The notes beneath the pieces are model-generated. The model ran no database searches. It was not told where the DNA came from and was given only the letters and a program-made list of their open reading frames with translations. This document shows, one piece after another, positions 26,472 to 34,410 of a stretch of 64,000 nt of DNA. The DNA is taken from contig NZ_PJJS01000052.1 of NCBI RefSeq assembly GCF_002929845.1, positions 62,001-126,000 of the forward strand. The letters are read 5' to 3'. Both the position numbers and the translations under genes were made by a program. Position 1 is the first letter of the stretch, and each line of letters starts with the position of its first letter. This DNA is from Cryobacterium sp. M96 (GTDB lineage Bacteria > Actinomycetota > Actinomycetes > Actinomycetales > Microbacteriaceae).

Positions 26472-26486
26472 AGGGCCGAAGGTCCC
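26472..26486 (-). promoter_or_regulatory. DosR/DevR-like box between usp and the sensor kinase
   Basis: On the minus strand GGGACCTTCGGCCCT, within a wider dyad GGGAC-N10-GTCCC. It lies 82 bases before the usp start and 46 bases before the kinase start, so one site could serve both divergent genes. It is 14 of 15 identical to the box at 23805-23819. Confidence 0.6.
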
Positions 26487-26531
26487 GTGCGGGTAGTATC
26501 CCCGCTACCAGACGAGAGGCGGTCCTCGGTC

Positions 26532-27767
26532 ATGCCCCACGAAACTATCCCGGTCACCCTGAACGAACGTCCCGAGGCTCGCCCGGAGACAGTGATCGAC
26601 CTGCCGGCGCACCTGCCCCTCCCGCGCCGGTCGCGGTGGGTGGCCGCATCCGCCGATTTCATCGAGGGTTTGCGGGGTGAGCGAACGGGTGACCCGCTGA
26701 TGTTGCTGGCAGACATCTTCGCGTCGGCTGCGGATGCGGACCTAGTCTGCGTCATCGGGCCGCCTGGTGTTGATTCGGGCGTGGGGGACGGTTTTGTCGT
26801 CCACGCGGCTCATGGCAGCGCCACTCGACCGTTGGACGGCCTGGCCTTCCCCGTGGCGGGGAGCCTGTGCGGCCGGGCGATGGCCACCGGCCGGCCGGTC
26901 CTCGTCGGCCGGGAAGAGCGCGAGGCTGCGGGCCCCGAGTCGCTCCTGATACTCGGGTCGACCCTGGTGGTCCCGCTGGGCAAAGCCGGGGAAACCGGCC
27001 CGCCCGCAGTGGTGCTCACGGCCTCCCGGCCCAGCGGGGCGCCCCCGTTCACTGCCGTGGACCTCGATTCGGCCGTCGATTTCGCCCGACTGGCATATGC
27101 GGGCCGCCACCTCGAGCGGAGCAGCACGGACCGGGCGCGTCTGGCGGTGCTCACCGATCGCGACCGGATCGCACGTGAGCTGCACGACCGGGTCATTCAG
27201 CGGGTCTTCGCTGTCGGGCTCGCTGTGCGCGCCCTCGGCGGGATGACTGCCGACCCGGTGTTCGGGCGGCGGCTGGCCGACCAGGTGGGAGCGCTCGACG
27301 CGGTCATCGCCGACCTCCGCACCGCGATCTTCGGGTTGTCGACGCAGGCGGACCCCGACCGGCACGGGCTTCGCCGCAGCATCGTCGACCTGCTCGACGA
27401 GGTCGGACCTCTTTTTGCGCACCCGCCGCGGGTGGTGTTCTCCGGGGCGATCGATCTGCTCGTTTCCACCTCGCTGGCTGATGATGTCGTGGCGGTCGTG
27501 CGCGAGGGGCTGACCAACGTGGTCCGGCACTCCGGAACCCGGGAGGCTGAAGTGCGCGTCTCGGTCGCAGCGCACATCCTCACGGTCGAGATCGGCGACA
27601 CCGGCGTCGGTCTGACCGGCGCAAGTCGGCGCAGCGGCGTCGCTAATCTGGCGGTCAGAGCCGAACGCTGGCAGGGGATGGTGTCGCTGCGCGACCGGGC
27701 GCCGCGCGGTGCCGAACTGCGTTGGACGGCGCGCGTGAGCGACGCTTCCGCAGAGACTTCCCGATGA
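26532..27767 (+). CDS. GAF-domain sensor histidine kinase, NarX/DevS type
   Basis: A 411-residue cytosolic kinase with no membrane helices. A GAF domain covers about 55-195 (LVVPLGKAGETGPPAVVLTA near its end). The HisKA_3 box follows with His218 in RIARELHDRVIQRVFAVGL, then an HATPase domain with N-box VVREGLTNVVRHSG and G-box EIGDTGVGL. This is the DevS/DosS layout with one GAF domain instead of two; whether it binds haem is unknown. ATG at 26532 is preferred over GTG at 26487, which falls at the edge of the DosR-like box. Its stop overlaps the next start (ATGA), so it is coupled to its response regulator. Confidence 0.88.
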   Translation: MPHETIPVTLNERPEARPETVIDLPAHLPLPRRSRWVAASADFIEGLRGERTGDPLMLLADIFASAADADLVCVIGPPGVDSGVGDGFVVHAAHGSATRPLDGLAFPVAGSLCGRAMATGRPVLVGREEREAAGPESLLILGSTLVVPLGKAGETGPPAVVLTASRPSGAPPFTAVDLDSAVDFARLAYAGRHLERSSTDRARLAVLTDRDRIARELHDRVIQRVFAVGLAVRALGGMTADPVFGRRLADQVGALDAVIADLRTAIFGLSTQADPDRHGLRRSIVDLLDEVGPLFAHPPRVVFSGAIDLLVSTSLADDVVAVVREGLTNVVRHSGTREAEVRVSVAAHILTVEIGDTGVGLTGASRRSGVANLAVRAERWQGMVSLRDRAPRGAELRWTARVSDASAETSR

Positions 27768-28447
27768 CGCGCGTGTTCGTGGTCGACGACCACGACGTCG
27801 TCCGTATCGGCCTGGCTGCCCTGATCAACGCCGAAGCTGACCTGGAAGTGGTGGGGGAGGCGGCAACGAGGCGGCAGGCCGTGGCGAGGGTCGCCGCCAC
27901 CCGGCCGGACGTCGTGGTCCTTGACGTGAGGCTGCCCGACGGAAGCGGCATCGACGCCTGCCGGGACATCCGGGGGAGGGATCCCGGCATCCGGTGCCTG
28001 ATGCTCACGGCGTTCGACGACGACATGGCCAGCCGCGCCGCCGTCCTGGCTGGGGCGTCCGGCTATGTCTTGAAGGACATCCGCGGTGATCGCCTGGTGC
28101 AGGGAATCCGGCGTGTGGCAGGGGGGGAGTCGCTGCTCACCCCGCTGCTGGCCGGCCGGGTGGCAACCTCGTTGGGGCTGGACCGAGGCGACCCTGCCGC
28201 CCGCGCGCTGACGACGCGGGAACGGCAAGTCCTCGATCTGATCTCCCGGGGCCTCACCAACCGCCAGATCGGCGAGCACCTTGACCTGGCGGAGAAGACG
28301 GTGAAGAACTATGTGTCGGGGGTGCTCAGCAAACTCGGCATGGAGCGCCGCACCCAGGCCGCCGTCTTCGGCGTGGAGTTGCAGCGCCAGGAGGGTTCGT
28401 CCAATGTTCGAATTCACCCGGCCGCTCCCGGTACGCTGGCCGGATGA
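27764..28447 (+). CDS. NarL/LuxR-family response regulator (DevR-like)
   Basis: A 227-residue regulator. The receiver domain has the acidic pair in VFVVDDHDVVRIGL, the phospho-acceptor Asp54 in VVLDVRLPDGSG, and the conserved Lys in GYVLKDIRGDRL. The C-terminal LuxR helix-turn-helix covers about 150-210 (LTTREQVL-like start, ISRGLTNRQIGEHLDLAEKTVKNYV). It overlaps the kinase gene and the following DUF427 gene by four bases each, forming a tight operon. Given the two DosR-like boxes nearby, it is the best candidate to bind them. Confidence 0.9.
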   Translation: MTRVFVVDDHDVVRIGLAALINAEADLEVVGEAATRRQAVARVAATRPDVVVLDVRLPDGSGIDACRDIRGRDPGIRCLMLTAFDDDMASRAAVLAGASGYVLKDIRGDRLVQGIRRVAGGESLLTPLLAGRVATSLGLDRGDPAARALTTRERQVLDLISRGLTNRQIGEHLDLAEKTVKNYVSGVLSKLGMERRTQAAVFGVELQRQEGSSNVRIHPAAPGTLAG

Positions 28448-28947
28448 AGCCGTTTCGCACTAACCGGGTTGTGCCCGGACCCGGCCAGGAATCGGTCTGG
28501 GATTACCCGCGACCGCCTCGCGTGGAGACGAGTGCCGACCGGGTCGTCGTCACCCTCGGTGGCCTGGTCCTGGTCGACACCGACGATGCCGTCCGGGTGC
28601 TCGAGACCAGCCATCCGCCGGTCTACTACCTGCCGCGCTCCGCGTTCCGGGCGGGGAGCCTCGAACCGGTGACCGGCCGATCGTACTGCGAGTACAAGGG
28701 CGAGGCGTCGTACCTGAGCGTGGTCACCCCGGGGCGTGTGGAGGAGGCGGCCGGGTGGTACTACCCGTCGCCGACGCGGGGCTTCGAGGATCTGGCGAAC
28801 CGCGTCGCGCTGTACCCCGGACGGATGGACCTCGTTACCGTGAACGGGGAAGCGGTGCTGCCTCAGCCGGGCGACTTCTACGGCGGCTGGATCACCTCCC
28901 GGGTCGTCGGACCGTTCAAGGGGGCTCCCGGCACTCTCGGATGGTGA
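28444..28947 (+). CDS. DUF427 domain-containing protein
   Basis: A 167-residue protein of a common actinobacterial and cyanobacterial family with a beta-rich fold and no proven function. Family signs: VWDYPRPPRVE near residue 18, VVVTLGGLVLVDTDDAVRVLETS, PPVYYLPRSA, YCEYKGEASYLSV and WYYPSP. It is translationally coupled to the response regulator by an ATGA overlap. In other actinobacteria DUF427 genes also sit beside two-component systems or stress genes; that is general knowledge, not evidence of role. Confidence 0.85.
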   Translation: MKPFRTNRVVPGPGQESVWDYPRPPRVETSADRVVVTLGGLVLVDTDDAVRVLETSHPPVYYLPRSAFRAGSLEPVTGRSYCEYKGEASYLSVVTPGRVEEAAGWYYPSPTRGFEDLANRVALYPGRMDLVTVNGEAVLPQPGDFYGGWITSRVVGPFKGAPGTLGW

Positions 28948-29462
28948 CGCCGCCGCGAACCGTCACGAGCCGGCTCAGCGTGGCCCCCATCTTTCTGGCT
29001 GCGCTGCTCTGGGGAACGACGGGCACGGCCGCGCACTTCCTGCCCGTCAGCGCCAGCCCGCTGGCGACCAAGGGCAGTCACACGGCTCTGGACACTGTGC
29101 ACACTGGTGGCTCTGCTCGGCACGATTCTGCTGATCACCGGCCGGCAGTCGGACCAGGCCGCCGGGTCCGCTCCTCTGGGCGTTCTGCTCGGGCTGCTCG
29201 CGCGATCGGGCCCATGTTCGCCGCCTATCTGCTCTTCGGCCGCGGCCCGCGCACGGTCTGCGGCAGCACGGCGACCAGCCTCACCCTGGTCGAACCTCTC
29301 GTGGCTACGCTGCTGGCGGTCCTGATCGTCGGCGAGCGGTTGCCACCGTCCGGCTGGGCCGGGCTCGGGCTGGTTCTGGTGGCGGTGACCGCGCTTGCAG
29401 TTCCTCGGAATTCCGGTCAACCGTCGTCAGGAGGGCGCACCGCCTCGTCACCGGTAGGCTGA
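28941..29462 (+). pseudogene. EamA/DMT-family transporter remnant
   Basis: The frame is open for 173 codons, about half the usual 300 of an EamA transporter. It starts correctly (MVTPPRTVTSRLSVAPIFLAALLWGTTGTAAHFLPV in two pieces, the typical first helix), then becomes non-protein-like. A helix in another frame appears (TLVALLGTILLITGRQ, then APLGVLLGLLA), and the original frame returns with the last helices (LTLVEPLVATLLAVLIVGERL, GLGLVLVAVTALAV). Several deletions must have removed the middle, so I call it a pseudogene despite the open frame. It overlaps the end of the DUF427 gene. Confidence 0.75.
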
Positions 29463-29467
29463 CGAGG
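29455..29467 (+). promoter_or_regulatory. -10 element of the leaderless Nif3-like gene
   Basis: TAGGCT is placed so that +1 falls on the GTG start codon at 29467; there is no ribosome site upstream. Confidence 0.5.
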
Positions 29468-30288
29468 TGCCCGTCTCACTCGCCGATGTCAGTCGGATCA
29501 TCTATGAACTGTGGCCGTTGTCCGGTGCCGAAGTCTGGGACGCCCCGGGTCTGGTCTGCGGCAACCCCGGCCAGCCCGTCGAATCGATCCACCTGGCCGT
29601 GGACGCCGTCTCCGCGACCGTGGACGAGGCGGTCGGACATGACGCAGACCTGCTCCTGGTGCACCATCCGCTCCTGCTGCGCGGCGTCACGTCGGTCGCC
29701 GAAGACCGTTACAAGGGCGCCCTGATCGGTCGTCTGATCCGAGCGAATTGCGCTCTCCTTGCGGCCCACACCAACGCGGATGTCGTCGTAGACGGCGTCT
29801 CGGACATCCTCGCCACCCGACTCGGCCTCATTGACGCAACCCCCATCACGGCGGGCGCCGCGGCGGGAACGGGAATCGGCCGGGTCGGCCGGCTCGCGCA
29901 CCCGATCACCCTGGGCCAACTGGCCCACCGGCTCGCCCAGCTCCTGCCGGCGACCGCCACCGGCGTCCGGGTCTCGGGGGAGTACGGCAGTGTCGTCAAA
30001 ACCGTCTCGCTCTGCGGTGGTGCAGGCGATTCCCTTCTCCCTCATCCCGCCGTGCAGGCGTCCGACGTCTATATCACCTCCGACCTCCGTCACCACCCGG
30101 CGTCGGAGGCCCGTGAGCAGTCCGGGCTGTCGGGGGGCACCCCTGCCCTGATCGACGTGTCGCACTGGGCCAGTGAATGGCTCTGGATCGAGCCGGCCGC
30201 CGAACAGCTGCGGGCTCTTCTGCCCGGTGTGCGCATCACCAGCAGTTCCCTGCGCACGGATCCCTGGGACTTCGCGATCGTGCAGTAG
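29467..30288 (+). CDS. Nif3-like dinuclear metal-centre protein
   Basis: A 273-residue member of the Nif3/DUF34 family, hexameric proteins with two bound metal ions. The metal-binding histidines are visible: LLLVHHPLLLRG near residue 61, LAAHTNADVVVDGVSD near 98, and the C-terminal ALIDVSHWASEW. Also seen is LLPHPAVQASDVYITSDLRHH in the second half. The family role is not settled; some members are GTP cyclohydrolase-like or metal-insertion proteins. It precedes a zinc-ribbon protein gene and rnpB, an order common in actinobacteria. Confidence 0.88.
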   Translation: MPVSLADVSRIIYELWPLSGAEVWDAPGLVCGNPGQPVESIHLAVDAVSATVDEAVGHDADLLLVHHPLLLRGVTSVAEDRYKGALIGRLIRANCALLAAHTNADVVVDGVSDILATRLGLIDATPITAGAAAGTGIGRVGRLAHPITLGQLAHRLAQLLPATATGVRVSGEYGSVVKTVSLCGGAGDSLLPHPAVQASDVYITSDLRHHPASEAREQSGLSGGTPALIDVSHWASEWLWIEPAAEQLRALLPGVRITSSSLRTDPWDFAIVQ

Positions 30289-30356
30289 CCTGCCGATGAA
30301 GTTCGGATCCACCCCCAACGCTCGTTCATATTTCTATTCGCAAAGGTCAGGACATC

Positions 30357-31094
30357 GTGAAGGCATCCCCAGTAGAACAGAAAGAGCTTCTCCGGCTTCA
30401 GGCCCTCGACATCCGGCTGCAGCAGGTCGAGCATCAGACGAAGGCCCTACCCCAGCACGCCGAGATCCGGGAACTCACCACGTTGTTCGACACCACTCGG
30501 ATGGCCTTCGGCACCCGCGTCGGCGAACGTGATGACGTGCGCACCGAGCTGGCGCGGATCGAATCCGACGTCGAAGTGGTCGAGAAGCGCATCGCGCGGG
30601 ACACCGACCGGGTTCAGCACACTTCCTCGGTGAAAGACGTGCAGGCTTTGGAGACGGAGCTTGCGGCGCTGCGCAAGCGCCTCCTGGCGCTCGAGGAGAT
30701 CGAGATCGCGGTGATGGAACGGCTCGAGGAAAGCGATGCGACCGTCTCCGCGGTGGAGGCGGAGCGGGACGCGATCGCGCTCCGGATCCACGACGCCGAG
30801 CAGGCGCGCAACGAAAGCCTCGCCGATCTGAACCGGCAGCTCGGCGAACTCCGCCGGGACCGGGCCGCCGTCGCCGGCAGCGTCGCCGAGGACCTCGCCA
30901 CGCTGTACGAGAAGCGCTTCGTGACGGGGCGGGGCAACGCTGCCGCCCTGTTGCGGGCGCGCACCTGCAGCGGCTGCACGATGACGCTCACCGGCAGCGA
31001 CCTCGATGCCGTGCGTTCCTCGCCGGCCGACGAGGTCCTGTTCTGCCCGGACTGCGGGGCGATCCTGGTTCGCACGGAGGAGTCCGGGATCTAG
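30357..31094 (+). CDS. Coiled-coil protein with C4-type zinc ribbon
   Basis: A 245-residue protein. Residues about 1-185 are almost wholly helical and charged, forming a long antiparallel coiled coil. The C-terminus holds a zinc ribbon with two Cys pairs, CSGC near 201-204 and CPDC near 230-233. The family (formerly DUF164, CdsZ type) occurs next to Nif3-like genes in many bacteria and is thought to act in RNA or ribosome quality control; I note this as family context only. GTG start with AAAGGTCAGGA upstream, 68 bases after the Nif3-like gene, so probably one operon. It is directly followed by rnpB. Confidence 0.85.
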   Translation: MKASPVEQKELLRLQALDIRLQQVEHQTKALPQHAEIRELTTLFDTTRMAFGTRVGERDDVRTELARIESDVEVVEKRIARDTDRVQHTSSVKDVQALETELAALRKRLLALEEIEIAVMERLEESDATVSAVEAERDAIALRIHDAEQARNESLADLNRQLGELRRDRAAVAGSVAEDLATLYEKRFVTGRGNAAALLRARTCSGCTMTLTGSDLDAVRSSPADEVLFCPDCGAILVRTEESGI

Positions 31095-31134
31095 GTGGAG
31101 CCGGGCCCCGCCGGCGGCCTGTATTCTGGACTGT

Positions 31135-31517
31135 GGAATGGGTCGGCAAGACGGTCGCGTCATCCGCTACCTTCGGGTCAGCGGATGCCGAGGAACGTCC
31201 GGGCTCCGCAGAGCAGGATGGTGGGTAACGCCCACCCGGGGTAACCCGCGAGACAGTGCCACAGAAAGTAGACCGCCTCCGGTTTCGGCCGGTGGTAAGG
31301 GTGAAACGGTGGTGTAAGAGACCACCAGAGGCCAGGGTGACCTGGTCGGCTAGGTAAACCTCGTCCGGAGCAAGGTCAGACAGGAAACGCCAAGGCGGCT
31401 CGCCGAGTTTCCGGGTAGACCGCTAGAGGGCTGCGGCAACGTAGTCCCGAGATAGATGGCCGTCCAGGGTGCTTCGGCATCGGGACAGAACCCGGCGTAA
31501 CAGCCGGCCCATTCCAC
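31135..31517 (+). ncRNA. rnpB: RNase P RNA (bacterial type A)
   Basis: The catalytic RNA that removes 5' leaders from tRNA precursors. The 5' strand GGAATGGGTCGGCAAGACGG pairs with the 3' end ...CAGCCGGCCCATTCC. The universally conserved cores are present: GAGACAGTGCCACAGAAA (about 31250-31267), GGTAAGGGTGAAACGGTGG, and GAGATAGATGGCCGTCC near the 3' side. The ends were set by the outer helix and may be off by a few bases. It converges with ppgK. Confidence 0.95.
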
Positions 31518-31566
31518 CTTCCGGCCGCCAGGTTCTGCGCCGGGGTGCTCTGCCGCCCCGGGCAGG

Positions 31567-32331
31567 TCAGTCCTGATGCTTGACGGCGAGTGCGGCGGCC
31601 CCGAGGATTCCCGCGTTGTTGCGATGCACGGCCGGGATGATGGCTGTCTTCAGTCGCAGAAGGGGCAGGAAGTCCTGGTGGTGCTTGGACACGCCGCCGC
31701 CGACGATGAAGAGGTCCGGCGAGAACAGTGCTTCCAAGGTCGAGTAGTACTTCTGCAGCCGACCGGCCCATTTTTCCCAGCTCATGTTCTCCCGCTCCTT
31801 GGCGGAGTACGCGGCCTTGGTTTCGTAGTCGACGCCCTCGATCTGCAGATGGCCGAGTTCGGTGTTCGGCACCAGCAAACCGTCGTTGAGCAGTGCGGTT
31901 CCGATTCCGGTGCCGAGGGTCGTCATGATGACCACTCCCTTCACCCCCTTCGCCGCGCCGAACTGCGCCTCCGCGTAGCCGGCGGCATCCGCGTCGTTCA
32001 CGAAATGAATGGGCTGGCCGAGGCCCTTCTGGAAGAGATTCTCGGCGGAGAGGCCGATCCACTTGTCCGAGACGTTGGCGGCCGACATGGTGTGGCCGTT
32101 CTTTACGACGGCGGGGAAGCAGATGCCCACCGGCAGCGCGCCGGCACCCTCCTCGGCGGAAACGGTTGTCAGGAGGGTCCTGGTCGTTTCGATGATGTCG
32201 GCTGGTCGGCCGCCTTTAGGCGTGGGAAGCTTCATGCGATCGGACAGGAGCTTGCCGGTGGACAGATCGACCACTGCTCCCTTGATCCCGGTGCCGCCAA
32301 TGTCAATGCCAATGGCCATGGTTGAACTCAT
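31567..32331 (-). CDS. ppgK: Polyphosphate glucokinase
   Basis: A 254-residue ROK-family kinase that phosphorylates glucose using inorganic polyphosphate (and ATP), an actinobacterial trait. Seen: the phosphate-binding GIDIGGTGIKGAVVDL at the N-terminus, substrate-site VNDADAAGYAE near 113, GTGIGTALL near 143, ELGHLQIEG near 160, and a C-terminal GGGVSKHH. The absence of the ROK zinc-binding cysteine motif fits PPGK rather than ROK repressors. ATG at 32331 is chosen over TTG at 32337. It is 19 bases downstream of map in the same orientation. Confidence 0.92.
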   Translation of the reverse strand: MSSTMAIGIDIGGTGIKGAVVDLSTGKLLSDRMKLPTPKGGRPADIIETTRTLLTTVSAEEGAGALPVGICFPAVVKNGHTMSAANVSDKWIGLSAENLFQKGLGQPIHFVNDADAAGYAEAQFGAAKGVKGVVIMTTLGTGIGTALLNDGLLVPNTELGHLQIEGVDYETKAAYSAKERENMSWEKWAGRLQKYYSTLEALFSPDLFIVGGGVSKHHQDFLPLLRLKTAIIPAVHRNNAGILGAAALAVKHQD

Positions 32332-32350
32332 AGTCAAAACCTACCGGTTG

Positions 32351-33217
32351 TCAGGAGAGGGTGAGGATCTCGGCGCCGCGGTCGGTCACCACGAGGGTGT
32401 GCTCGAACTGGGCGGTGATGCTCTTGTCCCGGGTCGTCACGGTCCAGTCATCCGCCCACATGTCCCAGTCGGTCCCGCCCAGGGTGAGCATCGGTTCGAT
32501 CGTGAAGACCATGCCGACCTCCATCACGGTGTCGTAGACGGGAGCGGAGTCGTAGTGCGGGATGATCAGGCCGGAGTGGAAGGCCTCGCCGACGCCGTGT
32601 CCGGTGAAGTCCCGAACGACCCCGTAGCCGAACCTCTTGGCGAAGGACTCGATGGTGCGGCCGATCACGTTCACCTGGCGTCCGGGAGCGACGGCCCTGA
32701 TACCGCGGGCGAGAGCCTCCCGGGTGCGTTCGACGAGAAGCCTGACCTCGTCCCGTGCCTCGCCGACGATGAAGGTGGCGTTCGTGTCGCCGTGCACACC
32801 GTTTTTGTAGGCGGTGACGTCTATGTTGACGATGTCGCCGTTCTCAAGAACGGTGTCGTCCGGGATGCCGTGGCAGATGACCTCGTTCACGGAACTACAC
32901 AGTGATTTGGGGAACGCCCGATAGCCGAGCGTCGACGGGTAGGCGTCACGCTCGATCATGAACTCGTGGCCGATCCGGTCGAGTTCCTCTGTCGTCACGC
33001 CGGGGCGGATGGCCTGTGCGACCGCTTCGATGGCCCCGGCCGCAATCCGGCCTGATTCCCGGATCAGCTCGATGCGCTCGGAGGAGTACAGATCCGATCC
33101 TGTGTAGGGCGAGGGCATCCCCTTGCCGACGTACTCCGGGCGCACGATGTGGCGGGGAACGGAGCGGAGCGGAGAAACCGCGCCCGGGAGGAGGTGACCA
33201 ACAGAATCCTTAGGCAT
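32351..33217 (-). CDS. map: Methionine aminopeptidase, type I
   Basis: A 288-residue metalloprotease that removes the initiator methionine. All ligand motifs are visible: ICHGIPDD (substrate His), [19 protein letters not shown] (two Asp), GHGVGEAFH (His), FTIEPM (Glu) and QFEHT (Glu). An N-terminal extension of about 40 residues ([20 protein letters not shown]) is typical of the actinobacterial MetAP1c group and may contact the ribosome. The ATG at 33217 fits a leaderless transcript. It is divergent from the SPOR-like gene by only 12 bases. Confidence 0.95.
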   Translation of the reverse strand: MPKDSVGHLLPGAVSPLRSVPRHIVRPEYVGKGMPSPYTGSDLYSSERIELIRESGRIAAGAIEAVAQAIRPGVTTEELDRIGHEFMIERDAYPSTLGYRAFPKSLCSSVNEVICHGIPDDTVLENGDIVNIDVTAYKNGVHGDTNATFIVGEARDEVRLLVERTREALARGIRAVAPGRQVNVIGRTIESFAKRFGYGVVRDFTGHGVGEAFHSGLIIPHYDSAPVYDTVMEVGMVFTIEPMLTLGGTDWDMWADDWTVTTRDKSITAQFEHTLVVTDRGAEILTLS

Positions 33218-33230
33218 AGGATCAAGCTTA
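33217..33230. promoter_or_regulatory. Interlocked divergent leaderless promoters (map / SPOR-like gene)
   Basis: Between two divergent start codons there are only 12 bases. Plus strand: TAGGAT (33217-33222) puts +1 at about 33229-33230, the ATG of the SPOR-like gene. Minus strand: TAAGCT (33230-33225) puts +1 at about 33218-33217, the ATG of map. Each -10 box overlaps the other gene's start codon. Confidence 0.55.
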
Positions 33231-33418
33231 TGTCCGAAGGCACCGATCATCAGTTCTGGTACAACATGCGCACGGGCGCGGTCGAACAGGGGATGCAGTC
33301 CCCCTCCGCGGACCGCGTCGGGCCATTCGCCACCCGGGAGGAGGCCGTCCACGCGCTGGAGAAGCTGCGCGCGAACAGCGCCAAATGGGCCGCGGAAGAG
33401 GCCGAGAACGACCGCTAG
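33230..33418 (+). CDS. Small SPOR-domain-like protein
   Basis: A 62-residue protein: [20 protein letters not shown] followed by [20 protein letters not shown] and an acidic, Lys/Glu-rich tail. It is annotated in relatives as SPOR domain-containing; the GPFATREEA turn is the typical piece, but the protein is shorter than a normal SPOR domain and has no signal peptide. It starts at ATG with a leaderless promoter, 12 bases from the divergent map start, and converges with panB. Function unknown. Confidence 0.75.
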   Translation: MSEGTDHQFWYNMRTGAVEQGMQSPSADRVGPFATREEAVHALEKLRANSAKWAAEEAENDR

Positions 33419-33436
33419 TCCCGCGAGCGGCGAGTT

Positions 33437-34309
33437 TTACTCGTAGCTGTGTTCCGGCCCGGGGTACGCGCCGGAGTCGACGTCGTCCTTGAACCGGTGC
33501 ACAGCATCCGTCAGCACGCCGCGCAGGTTGGCGTACTGCCGAACGAATCGGGGCACCCGCCCCTCGGTCATGCCGGCGAAATCCGTCCATACCAACAGCT
33601 GGCCGTCTACGTCGGGCCCAGCACCCACCCCGATCGTGGGGATGTCGAGCCGTGCGGTGACCAGTGCCGCGACCGTCGCCGGGACCATCTCGAGCACGAC
33701 CGCGAAGGCGCCGGCGTCCTGCACCGCGAGGGCGTCTTCGATCAGCTCATCCGCGGCCTCGCCGCGGCCCTGGATCATGTGTCCGCCCAGCCCGTGCTCG
33801 CTCTGAGGGGTGAAGCCGACATGCCCCATCACGGGGATCCCCGATGACACGATGCGCTTGATCTGCTTGTGGCTGCGAACCCCGCCCTCAAGCTTGACCG
33901 CGTGGGCCTGCGCTTCCTTCATGAAACGCACGGCGGTGTGCAGGGCCTCGCTCTGGCCGGTCTCGTACGAACCGAAGGGCATGTCCGCGACGACGAGTGC
34001 GCGGGTCACGGCGCGCGCGACGGCCCGGGTGAGCGGGATGAGTTCGTCGACCGTCACCGGAAGGGTGGTCTCGTAGCCGAACACGTTGTTACCGGCCGAA
34101 TCGCCCACGAGCAGGAAGTCGATGCCGGCCTGGTCGAAGATCTGGGCCGTGAGCATGTCGTAGCTGGTGAGCCCCGTTATCGGAATGCCCTGCTGCTTGG
34201 CGTTGTGAAAATGGCGCGTGCGCACCCGTTTGGGTCCGGACTGCACGGAAACGAAGGGATTCAGCTCGCTGACGGGCTGGGGTTCATCCGGAACGGTCGA
34301 CTCTGGCAT
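33437..34309 (-). CDS. panB: 3-methyl-2-oxobutanoate hydroxymethyltransferase
   Basis: A 290-residue TIM-barrel enzyme that makes ketopantoate from 2-oxoisovalerate and methylene-tetrahydrofolate, the first step to pantothenate and CoA. The signature motifs are present: LTSYDMLTAQIFDQAGIDFLLVGDSAGN (shortened), VVADMPFGSY near 114, VKLEGG near 138, MGHVGFTPQS near 160 and the active-site Glu in VLEMVP near 204, then IGVGAGPDVDGQLLV. Metal-binding Asp/Glu are conserved. It converges with the SPOR-like gene; glnA2 is divergent. Confidence 0.95.
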   Translation of the reverse strand: MPESTVPDEPQPVSELNPFVSVQSGPKRVRTRHFHNAKQQGIPITGLTSYDMLTAQIFDQAGIDFLLVGDSAGNNVFGYETTLPVTVDELIPLTRAVARAVTRALVVADMPFGSYETGQSEALHTAVRFMKEAQAHAVKLEGGVRSHKQIKRIVSSGIPVMGHVGFTPQSEHGLGGHMIQGRGEAADELIEDALAVQDAGAFAVVLEMVPATVAALVTARLDIPTIGVGAGPDVDGQLLVWTDFAGMTEGRVPRFVRQYANLRGVLTDAVHRFKDDVDSGAYPGPEHSYE

Positions 34310-34410
34310 GCCTCAAGTGTAGTCAAGGCGCGTTCAGGCCGATCGGCGGCCGATTTCGCCCGAGAGCCGGCGCCAGACAGTAGCCTAGGGAGCGACAAGA
34401 AAGGGCGTGA

